This document shows, one piece after another, positions 55,088-64,000 of a stretch of 64,000 nt of DNA. The stretch is taken from contig JAUNBL010000001.1 in the NCBI GenBank assembly GCA_030527235.1, positions 74,294-138,293 on the forward strand. The letters run 5' to 3'. The DNA comes from Clostridia bacterium. Its GTDB lineage: Bacteria > Bacillota > Clostridia > UMGS1883. The stretch's first letter is position 1; every line of letters begins with the position of its first letter. The notes under the pieces are model-generated. The model was not told the origin of the DNA and did no database searches. It saw only the letters and a program-made list of their open reading frames with translations. The position numbers and the translations under genes are program-made.

Positions 55088-56371
55088 GTGTTTCAAACAC
55101 TCAGAAACGCGTGGAAGATTCCCGACCTCAGGAAAAAAATCCTCTACACGGTATTTTTGCTTGTAGTATTCCGTTTTGGAAGCCATATTCCCGTGCCGTG
55201 GATTGACTCGGCCGCGATTTCTACGTGGCTTGATTCTGCGGATGGCAACTCGCTTTTCAATCTGCTTGATATGTTTTCGGGCGGTGCGTTCTCAAACGCA
55301 ACGATTTTTGCGATGTCCATCTCGCCGTATATCAACAGCTCCATTATTATGCAGCTGTTAACCGTTGCCATTCCCGCTCTTGAGAGAATGTCAAAGGAAG
55401 GCGAAGAAGGCAGAAAGAAAATCACCCAGATTACACGTTGGCTTACGGTTGTTCTCGCGGCGCTTCAGGCATTCGGTCTGTATGTTACGCTGCACAACCA
55501 AAGCGCGATTAACGTACCTGCGGGACTCCCCGGCTGGCTTGTTGCGCTGACGATTGTCCTTGCTTTTACGGCCGGTACAGCGTTCCTCATGTGGCTGGGC
55601 GAGGAAATCACGGGTAAGGGTATAGGAAACGGCATTTCAATGCTTATCTTTGCCGGTATTGTTGCGAGAATACCGACGATGGCGTATTCCGCGTATAACA
55701 ATTTCAGCGAGTGGTACTGGCTTGTTCTGCTTTTAGTTTACGCACTTGTCTCCATCATGTTTGTGGTGCTTGTGAACAGTGCGGAGCGCCGCCTTCCGGT
55801 GCAGTACGCGAAGCGTGTTGTGGGACGTAAGATGTATGGCGGTCAGTCAAGCTATATTCCGATTAAAGTCGCAATGGCGGGTGTTATTCCGATTATATTT
55901 GCAATGTCTATCATGAGCTTCCCCGGCACGCTTGCAATGCTTTTTGGGCAGAGCAACGGCGGTGTGCTTATGGACATTTCCAACTTTATAACGGGCGGCG
56001 CGCTGTATCCGCTGCTGTACTTCCTTTTGATTGTCGGATTCACATATTTCTACACGTCAATCACGTTTAACCCCGTAGAGGTTTCCAATAATATCAAAAA
56101 GAACAACGGCGCTATTCCGGGACTTCGCCCGGGCAAGCCCACAAGCGATTACATTGCCAAGGTGCTCTCACGTATTACTTTGGCGGGCGCAATATTCCTT
56201 GCAATCGTTGCGGTGCTTCCGATTATTATTTCGCTCTTCACAGGAAAGGCTCTGGCAGAGCTTACACTTTCGGGAACCTCACTGCTCATCGTTGTAGGCG
56301 TTGCGCTTGAAACAGTTAAGCAGATAGAGTCGCAGATGCTTATGCGCCACTACAAAGGCTTCTTGGAATAG
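55088..56371 (+). CDS. secY: Protein translocase subunit SecY
   Basis: A 427-residue, ten-helix channel protein starting with GTG at 55088. It has FRFGSHIPVPWID in the first helix and loop, the plug region, SMLIFAGIVARIP, and the cytoplasmic loop AKRVVGRKMYGGQSSYIPIK that meets SecA and the ribosome. RPGKPTSDYIAKVLSR follows. It carries most secreted proteins, probably including the ICE surface proteins. Confidence 0.97.
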   Translation: MFQTLRNAWKIPDLRKKILYTVFLLVVFRFGSHIPVPWIDSAAISTWLDSADGNSLFNLLDMFSGGAFSNATIFAMSISPYINSSIIMQLLTVAIPALERMSKEGEEGRKKITQITRWLTVVLAALQAFGLYVTLHNQSAINVPAGLPGWLVALTIVLAFTAGTAFLMWLGEEITGKGIGNGISMLIFAGIVARIPTMAYSAYNNFSEWYWLVLLLVYALVSIMFVVLVNSAERRLPVQYAKRVVGRKMYGGQSSYIPIKVAMAGVIPIIFAMSIMSFPGTLAMLFGQSNGGVLMDISNFITGGALYPLLYFLLIVGFTYFYTSITFNPVEVSNNIKKNNGAIPGLRPGKPTSDYIAKVLSRITLAGAIFLAIVAVLPIIISLFTGKALAELTLSGTSLLIVVGVALETVKQIESQMLMRHYKGFLE

Positions 56372-56383
56372 GATTGGTTTAAG

Positions 56384-57016
56384 ATGAAACTCATTATTTT
56401 GGGCGCGCCGGGTTCCGGCAAGGGAACACAAGCTGAAAAGATTTCTCAAAAGCTTGGTATTCCCGCAATCTCCACCGGCGCCATAATACGCGAGACCGTT
56501 GCCGAGGGAACGCCTGCCGGAAAGGCGGCGCAAAAGTATATAGAGAGCGGTAACCTTCTGCCGGACGATGTCATAATCGCCATGATAGAAGAAAGGCTTG
56601 CTCAGCCAGATTGTTCAAACGGCTATATTCTTGATGGCTTCCCTCGCACGCTGCCCCAGGCAGAGGCTGCAGAGAAGATGGGTATTGAGGTTGACAAGGT
56701 ACTCAGCATGGAGGTTGCTGACAGCGCTATTGTAGAGCGATTGTCGGGCCGACGTGAATGTGAAGCTTGCCACACCCCGTACCATGTCCTGTTTAACGCA
56801 CCGGCAAAGGAAAATGTGTGCGACAAGTGCGCGGGCAGGCTCATCTGCCGAAAGGATGACGAGCCGGAAACGATTCAAAAAAGACTTAATGTATATCATA
56901 CTCAGACAGAACCGCTTAAGGAGTTTTACGAGAAGAAGGGTTTGCTCGTAACGGCGCGCGGACACGAGGAAATATCCGATACCACGAAGGAAGTTTTCTC
57001 CGTACTGGGTATATGA
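56384..57016 (+). CDS. adk: Adenylate kinase, zinc-lid type
   Basis: A 210-residue kinase that balances ATP, ADP and AMP. The P-loop is GAPGSGKGTQAEKI at residue 7. YILDGFPRTLPQAE binds AMP. The lid has two Cys pairs (ECEACHTPYHV, then VCDKCAGRLI), so it should bind structural zinc, as in Gram-positive enzymes. It lies 12 bases after secY. Confidence 0.97.
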   Translation: MKLIILGAPGSGKGTQAEKISQKLGIPAISTGAIIRETVAEGTPAGKAAQKYIESGNLLPDDVIIAMIEERLAQPDCSNGYILDGFPRTLPQAEAAEKMGIEVDKVLSMEVADSAIVERLSGRRECEACHTPYHVLFNAPAKENVCDKCAGRLICRKDDEPETIQKRLNVYHTQTEPLKEFYEKKGLLVTARGHEEISDTTKEVFSVLGI

Positions 57017-57029
57017 TTGAAGGCGCAGT

Positions 57030-57785
57030 ATGATTAAACTCAAAACGGCAAGCGATATACGGAAGATGGAAAAGAGCGGGCAAATAGTGGCGATGGCTCT
57101 TGAAGCGGCGAAAAACACTATAGCGGTCGGGATGACGACGCAGCATTTGTGCTCCGAGGTGGAAAACGCCATTCGTTCGCAAGGCGCGGTACCGTCGTTT
57201 CTTGGGTATCACGGATACCCCGCTGCATGTTGTATTTCTATTAACGATGAGGTTGTGCATGGTATCCCTTCCAAGTCGCGGATTATCTGTGACGGCGACA
57301 TTGTGAGTGTTGACGTGGGCGCCCTTTACGATGGATTTCATGGCGATGCCGCGAGGACTTTTGCAGTCGGCAGCGTTTCCGATGAAGCGAGACGCCTTAT
57401 AGAAGTTACGGAAAAATGCTTTTTTGCCGGCGCGCAGATGGCGCGCCCCGGAAACCACATCTCAGATATCTCACTCGCCGTACAGACACTTGCCGAGAGC
57501 GAGGGCTACGGCGTGGTGCGTGAGCTGGTGGGACACGGTATCGGTCAAGACATGCATGAGGACCCGGAGGTTCCGAACTTCAAAGGTGTTGGACGCGGAG
57601 TGCGATTGGTGAAGGGAATGACGATAGCTGTTGAGCCCATGATAAATATGGGCGGCAAAGAAGTCGTATTCTCCCAGACCGATGGCTGGACCGTTACTAC
57701 CAAGGACGGGTCGCTTTCGGCTCATTACGAAAACACCATGGCAATTACGTCGGAAGGGCCTCTGATATTAACGGTTTTGAGGTGA
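57030..57785 (+). CDS. map: Methionine aminopeptidase, type I
   Basis: A 251-residue enzyme that removes the initiator Met. The five metal ligands are visible: Asp in VSVDVGALYDGFHGDAART (two), His in LVGHGIGQDMHEDP, Glu in GMTIAVEPMI and Glu in SAHYENTMAI. The position between adk and infA is normal for Firmicutes. Confidence 0.97.
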   Translation: MIKLKTASDIRKMEKSGQIVAMALEAAKNTIAVGMTTQHLCSEVENAIRSQGAVPSFLGYHGYPAACCISINDEVVHGIPSKSRIICDGDIVSVDVGALYDGFHGDAARTFAVGSVSDEARRLIEVTEKCFFAGAQMARPGNHISDISLAVQTLAESEGYGVVRELVGHGIGQDMHEDPEVPNFKGVGRGVRLVKGMTIAVEPMINMGGKEVVFSQTDGWTVTTKDGSLSAHYENTMAITSEGPLILTVLR

Positions 57786-57789
57786 AACG

Positions 57790-58071
57790 ATGCTTGAATG
57801 CGGATGTGTTGTTCGTTCGCTTTCGGGACATGACGCAGGCGGGTGCTTCGTGGTGCTGCGATGCGGAAACGGTTTCGCATATGTGTGCGACGGAGCGCGA
57901 AGGCGGTTTGAGTGCCCTAAGCGTAAGAATGCAAAGCATCTTAAGCTTCTTGATGTGCAAAAGGTGCAGAGCGCCCAGTGCGACGCGCATGTGAGGCGCG
58001 CCTTAAAGAGCATCGGAGCGGTACGCACAAGAGGATATTTCAGATTAAAGGAGGAAGGCTGCTTTGTCTAA
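57790..58071 (+). CDS. KOW-domain RNA-binding protein (L14e-like)
   Basis: A 93-residue protein. The start [20 protein letters not shown] fits a KOW/L14e-type RNA-binding fold. A basic stretch ([20 protein letters not shown]) and [19 protein letters not shown] follow. Such a gene between map and infA is typical of Clostridia; its role at the ribosome is unknown. It begins four bases after map and overlaps infA by eight bases. Confidence 0.8.
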   Translation: MLECGCVVRSLSGHDAGGCFVVLRCGNGFAYVCDGARRRFECPKRKNAKHLKLLDVQKVQSAQCDAHVRRALKSIGAVRTRGYFRLKEEGCFV

Positions 58072-58282
58072 GGAAGATGTAATTGAAATGGAAGGCACAG
58101 TTCTTGAATCGCTGCCCAACGCAATGTTTCAGGTAGAGCTTCTGAACGGGCACAGGATTTTAGCTCATATTTCAGGCAAGCTGAGGATGAATTATATTCG
58201 TATCCTGCCCGGCGACAAGGTTACGGTAGAGCTTTCTCCCTATGACCTTAAGCGCGGCAGAATAACTTGGCGTGCAAAATAA
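58064..58282 (+). CDS. infA: Translation initiation factor IF-1
   Basis: 72 residues with a TTG start (58064) behind AAAGGAGG, inside the end of the KOW gene. [20 protein letters not shown] and the OB-fold core [20 protein letters not shown] are standard. A TTG start on this factor may limit its level; IF-1 abundance affects start selection. Confidence 0.96.
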   Translation: MSKEDVIEMEGTVLESLPNAMFQVELLNGHRILAHISGKLRMNYIRILPGDKVTVELSPYDLKRGRITWRAK

Positions 58283-58300
58283 AGCAAGGAGGTAATTTTG

Positions 58301-58414
58301 ATGAAGGTAAGGCCTTCGGTAAAACCCATTTGCGAAAAATGCAAAATCATCAAAAGAAAAGGCAAAATTATGATAATCTGCGAGAACCCCAAGCATAAGC
58401 AAAAACAAGGCTAA
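58301..58414 (+). CDS. rpmJ: 50S ribosomal protein L36, zinc type
   Basis: 37 residues. [20 protein letters not shown] and [15 protein letters not shown] hold the three Cys and one His zinc site. AAGGAGG lies before ATG 58301. Confidence 0.96.
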   Translation: MKVRPSVKPICEKCKIIKRKGKIMIICENPKHKQKQG

Positions 58415-58565
58415 GCCAAACGCAGACGCGGCTGAAACGCTTATAGGGCGTTTGTTTGCAAGAGGCTGATTAATTGTAAGCAAAAAAGCGGTGTACGGCT
58501 TGAAAGAGAGCGCAGTGAGTGCTTTGTTTCAAGTTGGGAGTCTAAAGAAAGGATTGATTTATTGT
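58415..58565 (+). promoter_or_regulatory. 151-base leader before rpsM with an extended hairpin
   Basis: The longest gap in the spc-alpha part. CTTGAAA (58499-58505) and TTTCAAG (58527-58533) enclose an inner AGCGC/GTGCT pair. It has no T run. In other bacteria the alpha operon is controlled by S4 binding a pseudoknot just before rpsM, so this is a candidate site. No clear promoter was seen. Confidence 0.45.
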
Positions 58566-58934
58566 ATGGCAAGAATCGCCGGTGTTGATTTGCCCAGAGA
58601 AAAGCGTGTTGAGATTGGTCTCACATACGTTTACGGCATAGGCAGAAGCAGCGCTAATAAAATCCTTGCGGAGACGGGCGTTAATCCCGATACCCGAGTA
58701 AAGGATTTAACCGAAGAAGAATTGGCAAAGCTGCGCGACGCTATTGACAAAGAGTATACGGTTGAGGGTGACCTCCGCCGTGAGCGTGCTCTTGATATTA
58801 AGCGTCTTATCGAGATAGGCTGCTATCGCGGTATCCGTCACAGAAAGGGACTTCCCGTTCGTGGACAGAGAACTAAGACAAATGCCCGTACGAGAAAAGG
58901 TCCCAAGCGCACAATAGCTAACAAGAAGAAGTAA
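58566..58934 (+). CDS. rpsM: 30S ribosomal protein S13
   Basis: 122 residues from ATG 58566; the longer frame lacks a ribosome binding site. [20 protein letters not shown] and the C-terminal [18 protein letters not shown] are diagnostic. The tail touches P-site tRNA. It opens the alpha part of the cluster. Confidence 0.97.
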   Translation: MARIAGVDLPREKRVEIGLTYVYGIGRSSANKILAETGVNPDTRVKDLTEEELAKLRDAIDKEYTVEGDLRRERALDIKRLIEIGCYRGIRHRKGLPVRGQRTKTNARTRKGPKRTIANKKK

Positions 58935-58947
58935 GGAGGAACGCGAT

Positions 58948-59343
58948 ATGGCTAAAACAGTAAAGCGTACTGTGCGCAAGCGCAAGGAGCGCAAGAATAT
59001 TGAGCGCGGCGCAGCGCATATTCGCAGTACATTCAACAATACTATTGTCACAATGACAGATGTTAATGGCAACGCGCTTTCGTGGGCTTCTGCGGGTGGT
59101 TTGGGATTCCGCGGCTCAAGGAAGAGCACGCCCTTTGCTGCTCAGATGGCGGCGGAAACTGCGGCAAAGGCTGCTATGGAGCACGGCCTGAAAGCAGTTG
59201 AGGTTTATGTAAAAGGGCCGGGAGCCGGTCGTGAAGCCGCTATTCGCGCGCTTCAGGCGGCAGGACTTGAAGTTAGCATGATAAAGGACGTTACGCCAAT
59301 TCCGCATAACGGCTGCCGTCCGCCGAAGAGAAGAAGAGTTTGA
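58948..59343 (+). CDS. rpsK: 30S ribosomal protein S11
   Basis: 131 residues. [20 protein letters not shown] and the C-terminal [16 protein letters not shown] are standard. It lies by the platform and mRNA exit. AAGGAGG precedes it, with a 13-base gap after rpsM. Confidence 0.97.
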   Translation: MAKTVKRTVRKRKERKNIERGAAHIRSTFNNTIVTMTDVNGNALSWASAGGLGFRGSRKSTPFAAQMAAETAAKAAMEHGLKAVEVYVKGPGAGREAAIRALQAAGLEVSMIKDVTPIPHNGCRPPKRRRV

Positions 59344-59358
59344 TGGAGGTGTACTAAT

Positions 59359-59985
59359 ATGGCTAGATATACTGGTGCGGTGTGCAAGCTTTGCCGCCGC
59401 GAAGGTCAGAAGCTTTTCCTCAAGGGCGACCGCTGCTATACAGATAAATGCGCTTTTGTCAAGAGGAGCTTTGCGCCCGGTCAGCACGGACAGGGCAGAA
59501 AAAAAGTTTCCGAGTACGGACTTCAGCTTCGTGAAAAGCAGAAGGTTAAGAGGTATTACGGAGTTTTAGAGAGCCAGTTTGCCAACTATTTTGAGATGGC
59601 GAACGCGCAAAAGGGAATTACGGGCGAGAACTTGCTCACAATTCTTGAGAGCCGGTTGGACAATGTCGTTTACAAGGCAGGCTTCGCTTTTTCTCACGCA
59701 GAGGCGAGGCAGCTTGTCCGTCACGGGCATTTCACCGTTAACGGAAGCCGTGTAAACATTCCGTCTTATCTGGTAAAAGAGGGCGATGTTATTGCTATTG
59801 CCAACAAGAGCAAGTCTTCCGAGAAGATAAAGACCGTGCTTGAGAGTGCGGGCGGCAAGGTAGTGCCTGCATGGCTTGATGTAGATGCCGAGGCGGGTAC
59901 CGTAAAAATCCTCAATCTTGCAAAGCGCGAGGACATTGACCTGCCCGTCAACGAAACTCTTATCGTCGAGTTGTACTCCAAGTAA
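59359..59985 (+). CDS. rpsD: 30S ribosomal protein S4, with zinc-binding N-terminus
   Basis: 208 residues. Cys 9, 12, 26 and 31 ([10 protein letters not shown], then [10 protein letters not shown]) form a zinc site as in some Gram-positive S4 proteins. The S4 RNA-binding domain has [20 protein letters not shown] and [16 protein letters not shown]. It nucleates 30S assembly and may regulate this operon. Confidence 0.97.
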   Translation: MARYTGAVCKLCRREGQKLFLKGDRCYTDKCAFVKRSFAPGQHGQGRKKVSEYGLQLREKQKVKRYYGVLESQFANYFEMANAQKGITGENLLTILESRLDNVVYKAGFAFSHAEARQLVRHGHFTVNGSRVNIPSYLVKEGDVIAIANKSKSSEKIKTVLESAGGKVVPAWLDVDAEAGTVKILNLAKREDIDLPVNETLIVELYSK

Positions 59986-60035
59986 TACCCTATTCACTGT
60001 TTAATTAAATAAATAAGTAGGAGGGCTTATCTTTA

Positions 60036-60992
60036 ATGAATGATTTGAGATTTGAAAAGCCTCATCTTGAGAAAGTTGAGCTTTCGGAAGACGGTTCCTA
60101 CGGAAAGTACACGGTAGCGCCGCTTCAGCGCGGCTACGGTACTACGCTTGGAAACTCGCTGCGCCGCATGATGCTCTCGTCGCTTGAGGGCGCGGCAGTA
60201 ACCTCCATTAAGATTGACGGTGTTCTGCACGAGTTCTCCATAGTTCCCGGTGTTACGGAGGACATTTCGGAGATCGTACTCAACATTAAACAACTTATTA
60301 TAAAGCTCCATTGCGACGGCCCCAAAACGGTATACATCGAAGCCGAAGGCGCCGGCGAGATTTGTGCTCGCGATATAAAGGCAGATGCTGATGTGGAAAT
60401 AATCAATCAGGATCTTCACATTGCGACACTTAATGAAGATGCGAAACTTTATATGGAGATTACCATAGGAAAAGGCAGAGGCTACGTTTCTGCCGAGAGG
60501 AACAAGGCGATGGGTCAGCCCTTTATCGGCCTTATTCCGGTTGATTCCATTTACACCCCCGTACCCAAGGTGAATTACTATGTGGAGAACACCAGAGTGG
60601 GGCAAAATACGGATTATGACAAGCTTACAATTGAAGTCTGGACCAACGGTACAAAGACTGCGGACGAGGCGATAAGCCTTGCCGCGAAAATCATCAACGA
60701 CCACCTTATGCTCTTTATTCAACTCACCGATGAGGCGATAAATATTGAAACTATGGTGGAGAAGGAAGAGACCAAGAAAGCCAAGGTTCTCGAGATGACC
60801 ATTGAAGAGCTCGACCTTTCGGTTCGTTCTTACAACTGCCTCAAGCGCGCCGGTATAAACACCGTTGAGGATTTGACACAGCGCAAGGAAGAAGAGATGA
60901 TGAAAGTCAGAAACCTCGGACGCAAGTCCCTTGACGAGGTTTGCAACAAACTGCAGGCGCTGGGTTTGTCCTTCGCGCCCGACGAAGACTAA
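60036..60992 (+). CDS. rpoA: RNA polymerase alpha subunit
   Basis: 318 residues. The N-terminal assembly domain has [20 protein letters not shown], and the C-terminal domain (from about 250) has [16 protein letters not shown] and [12 protein letters not shown], which bind UP elements and activators. The 50-base gap after rpsD carries GTAGGAGGG. Confidence 0.98.
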   Translation: MNDLRFEKPHLEKVELSEDGSYGKYTVAPLQRGYGTTLGNSLRRMMLSSLEGAAVTSIKIDGVLHEFSIVPGVTEDISEIVLNIKQLIIKLHCDGPKTVYIEAEGAGEICARDIKADADVEIINQDLHIATLNEDAKLYMEITIGKGRGYVSAERNKAMGQPFIGLIPVDSIYTPVPKVNYYVENTRVGQNTDYDKLTIEVWTNGTKTADEAISLAAKIINDHLMLFIQLTDEAINIETMVEKEETKKAKVLEMTIEELDLSVRSYNCLKRAGINTVEDLTQRKEEEMMKVRNLGRKSLDEVCNKLQALGLSFAPDED

Positions 60993-61008
60993 AGAAGGAG
61001 GTAATCAC

Positions 61009-61353
61009 ATGCCCGGCACAAGAAAACTCGGACGCCCCACAGACCATAGAATGAGTATGCTTCGTGGTCAAGTCACGGCGCTCCTTGAGCATGGAAAAAT
61101 TGAAACAACACTTACGCGTGCCAAAGAGGTTCGCTCCATAACCGAGAGAATGATTACGCTCGGTAAGAAGAACACTTTGCACACGAGAAGGCAGGCGCTT
61201 TCGTTCATCACAAAGGAGGATGTCGTCAAAAAGCTTTTTGACGAAATTTCTCCCAAGTATGCCCAACGCGCCGGCGGGTACACAAGGATATTAAAGACAG
61301 GCGTTCGTCGCGGAGATGCTGCGCCGACGGCTATAATAGCCTTAGTAGATTAA
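61009..61353 (+). CDS. rplQ: 50S ribosomal protein L17
   Basis: 114 residues from ATG 61009 (AAGGAGG upstream). [19 protein letters not shown] and [20 protein letters not shown] are diagnostic. Last gene of the ribosomal supercluster, closed by a strong terminator. Confidence 0.97.
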   Translation: MPGTRKLGRPTDHRMSMLRGQVTALLEHGKIETTLTRAKEVRSITERMITLGKKNTLHTRRQALSFITKEDVVKKLFDEISPKYAQRAGGYTRILKTGVRRGDAAPTAIIALVD

Positions 61354-61356
61354 AAC

Positions 61357-61388
61357 AAACGGCCGGCAGGTAAGCCGGCCGTTTCAAT
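61357..61388 (+). terminator. Terminator of the ribosomal supercluster
   Basis: ACGGCCGGC and GCCGGCCGT form a 9 bp GC-rich stem with a 6 nt loop, followed by TTCAATTTT, directly after rplQ. Confidence 0.85.
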
Positions 61389-61402
61389 TTTGTGGAGTAG
61401 AT

Positions 61403-62215
61403 ATGAAAAAGCTGCTTATAACAGACCTTGATGGAACTCTTTATGACTGGCTGAACTTCTTTGTACCTTCATTTTACGCAATGGCAGACAGTGTTGCCAA
61501 AAAAACGCTTACTCCGATTGAAGAGGTACTTCGGGAATATAGGGAACTACATGTGAAATACAAAAATGTGGAACACCCATATACCACATTGGAGCTGCCT
61601 TGTGTGAGGGAGCGTTTTGGAAATCTTTCGCGAGATGAGCTCAAAGAGCGCCTCAATGATGCGTTTCATGCGTTCAATTCCATGCGAAAAAAAAAGCTTC
61701 GCCTGTTTGACGGGGCGGCGGAGACGCTGGAACGCTTAAAAGACGCATCTGTAACTATTGTAGGGTTTACTGAGTCTGGTGAAGAGAACGGTTACTACAG
61801 ACTGCGAAAGCTCGGAATAGACCAATGCTTTGCAAAGGTTTATGTGTGGGACAGTTACTATACAGCGCATCCTAAATCTCAAAAAACTGTGCGTTTGAAT
61901 GTGAAAAAACCTTGCCCGGAAGTTTTGCACAGAATCTGCGAGAGCGAAGGCGTTGGTGTAAAGGATGCAATTTACTGCGGCGATAGTATGACAAAAGATA
62001 TATACATGGCGCACTATGCCGACATGGAATGCATCAGAGTATGCTGCGCTAAAGAGAATGAGGACAGCTACGAGAAATTAAAGGCAATTTCACACTGGAC
62101 GCGCCGCGACTACGAGGAGGAGGCAGAGCGGCGAATCTGCATTGAAAAAGAGCATATCGAACCCGATTATGTGGTATACGATTTTGGACAGATAGAAAAA
62201 ATAATTATTAAATAA
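61403..62215 (+). CDS. HAD-superfamily hydrolase
   Basis: A 270-residue phosphatase-like protein. All four HAD motifs are present: DLDGTLYD (residues 8-15), VGFTES (about 120), the Lys in VKKPCPEVL (about 170) and YCGDSMTKDIYMA (about 192). A helical cap lies between motifs I and II. Substrate is unknown. It stands alone between two terminators, with GGAG before ATG 61403. Confidence 0.85.
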   Translation: MKKLLITDLDGTLYDWLNFFVPSFYAMADSVAKKTLTPIEEVLREYRELHVKYKNVEHPYTTLELPCVRERFGNLSRDELKERLNDAFHAFNSMRKKKLRLFDGAAETLERLKDASVTIVGFTESGEENGYYRLRKLGIDQCFAKVYVWDSYYTAHPKSQKTVRLNVKKPCPEVLHRICESEGVGVKDAIYCGDSMTKDIYMAHYADMECIRVCCAKENEDSYEKLKAISHWTRRDYEEEAERRICIEKEHIEPDYVVYDFGQIEKIIIK

Positions 62216-62250
62216 AAGAACCAGCCGACCATTTTTCGGCTGGTTCTTGC
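62214..62250. terminator. Bidirectional terminator between convergent genes
   Basis: AAGAACCAGCCGA and TCGGCTGGTTCTT form a 13 bp stem around a short loop between the HAD gene and the convergent GGDEF gene. A or T runs lie on both sides, so it can serve both strands. Confidence 0.8.
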
Positions 62251-62255
62251 TATTG

Positions 62256-63908
62256 CTATATTGTTATTGGCTTATGCTTGTCCTTGTACATCTCCTCATC
62301 CGCACGGCGAAAAATATCGGCCACTGATGTATCCCCTTTCTCAAAACTCGCAAAGCCGCAGGCGATGCCGTCGGTAACGGGAGTGTTTTTAGGCGCGTTC
62401 TTTATTTCCGCTGCGAGCGCCTTGTAGTAGTCGCTGCAAGAAATGGGTTCTCCCAGCAGGAGTACGACAAATTCGTCTCCGCCTATGCGGTATACCGTGT
62501 GACCGGCAAAGACCGCACGGATTATTTTTGCGCAGTCTTTCAAAAGTACGTCACCCGCCTCATGACCAAAATGGTCATTTGTGCGCTTGAGTCCGTTTAT
62601 GTCTAAAACGGCAACAGTTAGCCTCCGTAAATCTTCCGGCTTTCTCTCAATAGCCGCCGCAATTTGATTGTACGCGGCTTTATTGGATAATCCGGTAAGA
62701 GCATCGGAATATGCCATCTCGCGCAAAATAGAGGCTCTGGTGTTCTCCGCTATGATACGCTTAAAACTGACGATTAGGCGAATGAGAAGTATGAAAATGA
62801 AAACGATGATAAAGGCTCGGACATATCTGATTTCGGACGCGAGATGAAACAGTATTGACAGCGCATCAAGCATACCGCCGGCGAGGGGGATTAACATTGA
62901 AAAGAAAAGGAATTTGGCTCCGGGTTTTTTGAGGACAAACGCCTCATATACCGTGATAAACAGAATTGTCAGTCCCGTTATCAAAAGCATGATGAAAAAA
63001 ACTGGAACAGTGCCGTAAAAATCAACCACACCAGAGAGCTGAAGCGCCAGCGCAGTTAAAATATAAACACAGTCGAGCGCGGCCACACCGTAGGCAAACT
63101 TTGAAAACTGAGCCTTTACAGAGGTGACTACATATAGCAGAGTAAGCGGCAGCAAAAACGACAAAAGCGTCATGTCAAGAATATTGTTGGAGACGGGCAG
63201 CGGAAACAGAAAACTCATATAATTAAAATCGATTAAAAACCACCCGCCAAAGTAAATGAACATAAGCGAAAGATATATGCCCGACAGGAAGCGTGTTTTC
63301 ATAATCCAAAGTAAAACTGTCGTAATGAGCATGAAAAGCCCTGTCAGAAGAACGGTTATAGAAATAATTATCGAAACGGTATGCTCGTTGAGTATTTTTG
63401 TAATGAGCTGCTGTGTGCTGCCGAAATGCAGTGTTGATAAAAAGGAATCAAAAGCGCTGGAGCGAAAAGAATAAATATTTTCAATACGCACAGTAACGGT
63501 ATCTGTCGCAGAAATCCCGCCGGAAACAAACCCGTCCCAGTAGTTCCCGCCGGAGCTGCTGAACGGAGGTGAGGGCACAGAGGCGTATACTTCTTCATCG
63601 TTTACGCAAATTGTAATATTTGCGTTGTCAACACGAAAAACCACATGCATTCCGGAGGGGATATCCTGTGTGAAATTCCCGTTTATCACCATAACCGGTT
63701 CGGTTGATATAATTTGCGAGCCGCTTGTAAGAGCAAAAGTTTCGTTTTCATTGTTCATACGATATGTTCCGACAACGGCAACATGCTCCAGAGCGTCAAA
63801 CGAATGTGAAAGCGGCGCCTCGGAGGTGTATGACACGCAAAGAAATACGGCGGAAGCAATTACAGAAACCGTAAGAAGAGCTCCTATAATTTTATCGGAA
63901 ATAGACAT
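62256..63908 (-). CDS. Membrane sensor diguanylate cyclase (GGDEF)
   Basis: A 550-residue protein. A first membrane helix (about 7-29) leads to an outside domain (about 30-170) of beta-rich type with FRVDNANITICVNDEEVY, like the sugar-binding sensor domains of 7TMR-DISM proteins. About seven membrane helices follow (about 175-390). The GGDEF domain (about 395-550) has DALTGLSNKAAY, DINGLKRTNDHFGHEAGD and the intact RIGGDEF active site (about 470). It should make cyclic di-GMP on an outside signal. GAGGTG precedes ATG 63908. The last 90 bases of the window upstream show no clear promoter. Confidence 0.9.
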   Translation of the reverse strand: MSISDKIIGALLTVSVIASAVFLCVSYTSEAPLSHSFDALEHVAVVGTYRMNNENETFALTSGSQIISTEPVMVINGNFTQDIPSGMHVVFRVDNANITICVNDEEVYASVPSPPFSSSGGNYWDGFVSGGISATDTVTVRIENIYSFRSSAFDSFLSTLHFGSTQQLITKILNEHTVSIIISITVLLTGLFMLITTVLLWIMKTRFLSGIYLSLMFIYFGGWFLIDFNYMSFLFPLPVSNNILDMTLLSFLLPLTLLYVVTSVKAQFSKFAYGVAALDCVYILTALALQLSGVVDFYGTVPVFFIMLLITGLTILFITVYEAFVLKKPGAKFLFFSMLIPLAGGMLDALSILFHLASEIRYVRAFIIVFIFILLIRLIVSFKRIIAENTRASILREMAYSDALTGLSNKAAYNQIAAAIERKPEDLRRLTVAVLDINGLKRTNDHFGHEAGDVLLKDCAKIIRAVFAGHTVYRIGGDEFVVLLLGEPISCSDYYKALAAEIKNAPKNTPVTDGIACGFASFEKGDTSVADIFRRADEEMYKDKHKPITI

Positions 63909-64000
63909 GGCGAATCACCTCGTTGTCAAAAAACCTATTGCGACAATTCGTATTGTGCCGTATAGAGCTTAAAATAATGACCTTTTGGTGACATAAGCTC

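Overview
The window joins two very different stretches of one low-GC Firmicutes chromosome, most likely a gut Clostridia (Oscillospirales/Lachnospirales type). The evidence is the ribosomal gene order with a KOW-domain gene between map and infA, a Zn-type S14, strong AGGAGG ribosome binding sites, and an integrative conjugative element (ICE) gene set typical of that group. No similarity search was possible; family calls rest on recognised motifs, length and gene order.

Positions 1 to about 33,540 are the interior and right end of an ICE of the Tn1549/CTn type, with almost every gene on the minus strand. Reading in the direction of transcription: RepA_N initiator, ParA and ParB, a run of small uncharacterised element proteins, a 2,875-residue polyvalent methylase/SNF2 protein with a second gene (tnpV) overprinted inside it, an HTH plus CtkA/HipA-like kinase pair, an XRE regulator, a small ORF and candidate oriT, MobC, relaxase, PcfB, a very large secreted SLH-domain surface protein interrupted by a group II intron, a small zinc ribbon, an InlB-repeat secreted protein, the VirD4 coupling protein, the Maff2 pilin-like protein, a type III toxin-antitoxin module of the ToxIN/AbiQ kind, a TrbL/VirB6 channel protein, and the first codons of the next gene at the left edge. 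VirB4, later transfer genes and the element's own integrase presumably lie to the left.

Positions 33,540 to 33,802 are a scar: the last 52 codons of a tyrosine recombinase, bracketed by imperfect 26 to 27 bp direct repeats, next to the 3' end of guaA, a common insertion site for islands.

Positions 33,802 to 64,000 are core chromosome: guaA, a small membrane protein, and an agmatine deiminase operon (ptcA-aguD-aguA-arcC) that turns agmatine into putrescine, ammonia, CO2 and ATP. A divergent GH2 glycosidase gene overlaps uvrC, and an RluA-family pseudouridine synthase follows. Then comes the S10-spc-alpha ribosomal supercluster (rpsJ to rplQ, including secY, adk, map, infA and rpoA), a HAD phosphatase, and a membrane-anchored GGDEF protein.

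The strongest points for a second look are: the ToxI-like RNA whose three repeats show compensatory changes in both helices of a predicted pseudoknot; tnpV overprinted in the +1 frame of the giant protein; and the group II intron, whose predicted splice joins two halves of a 1,822-residue surface protein exactly in frame.
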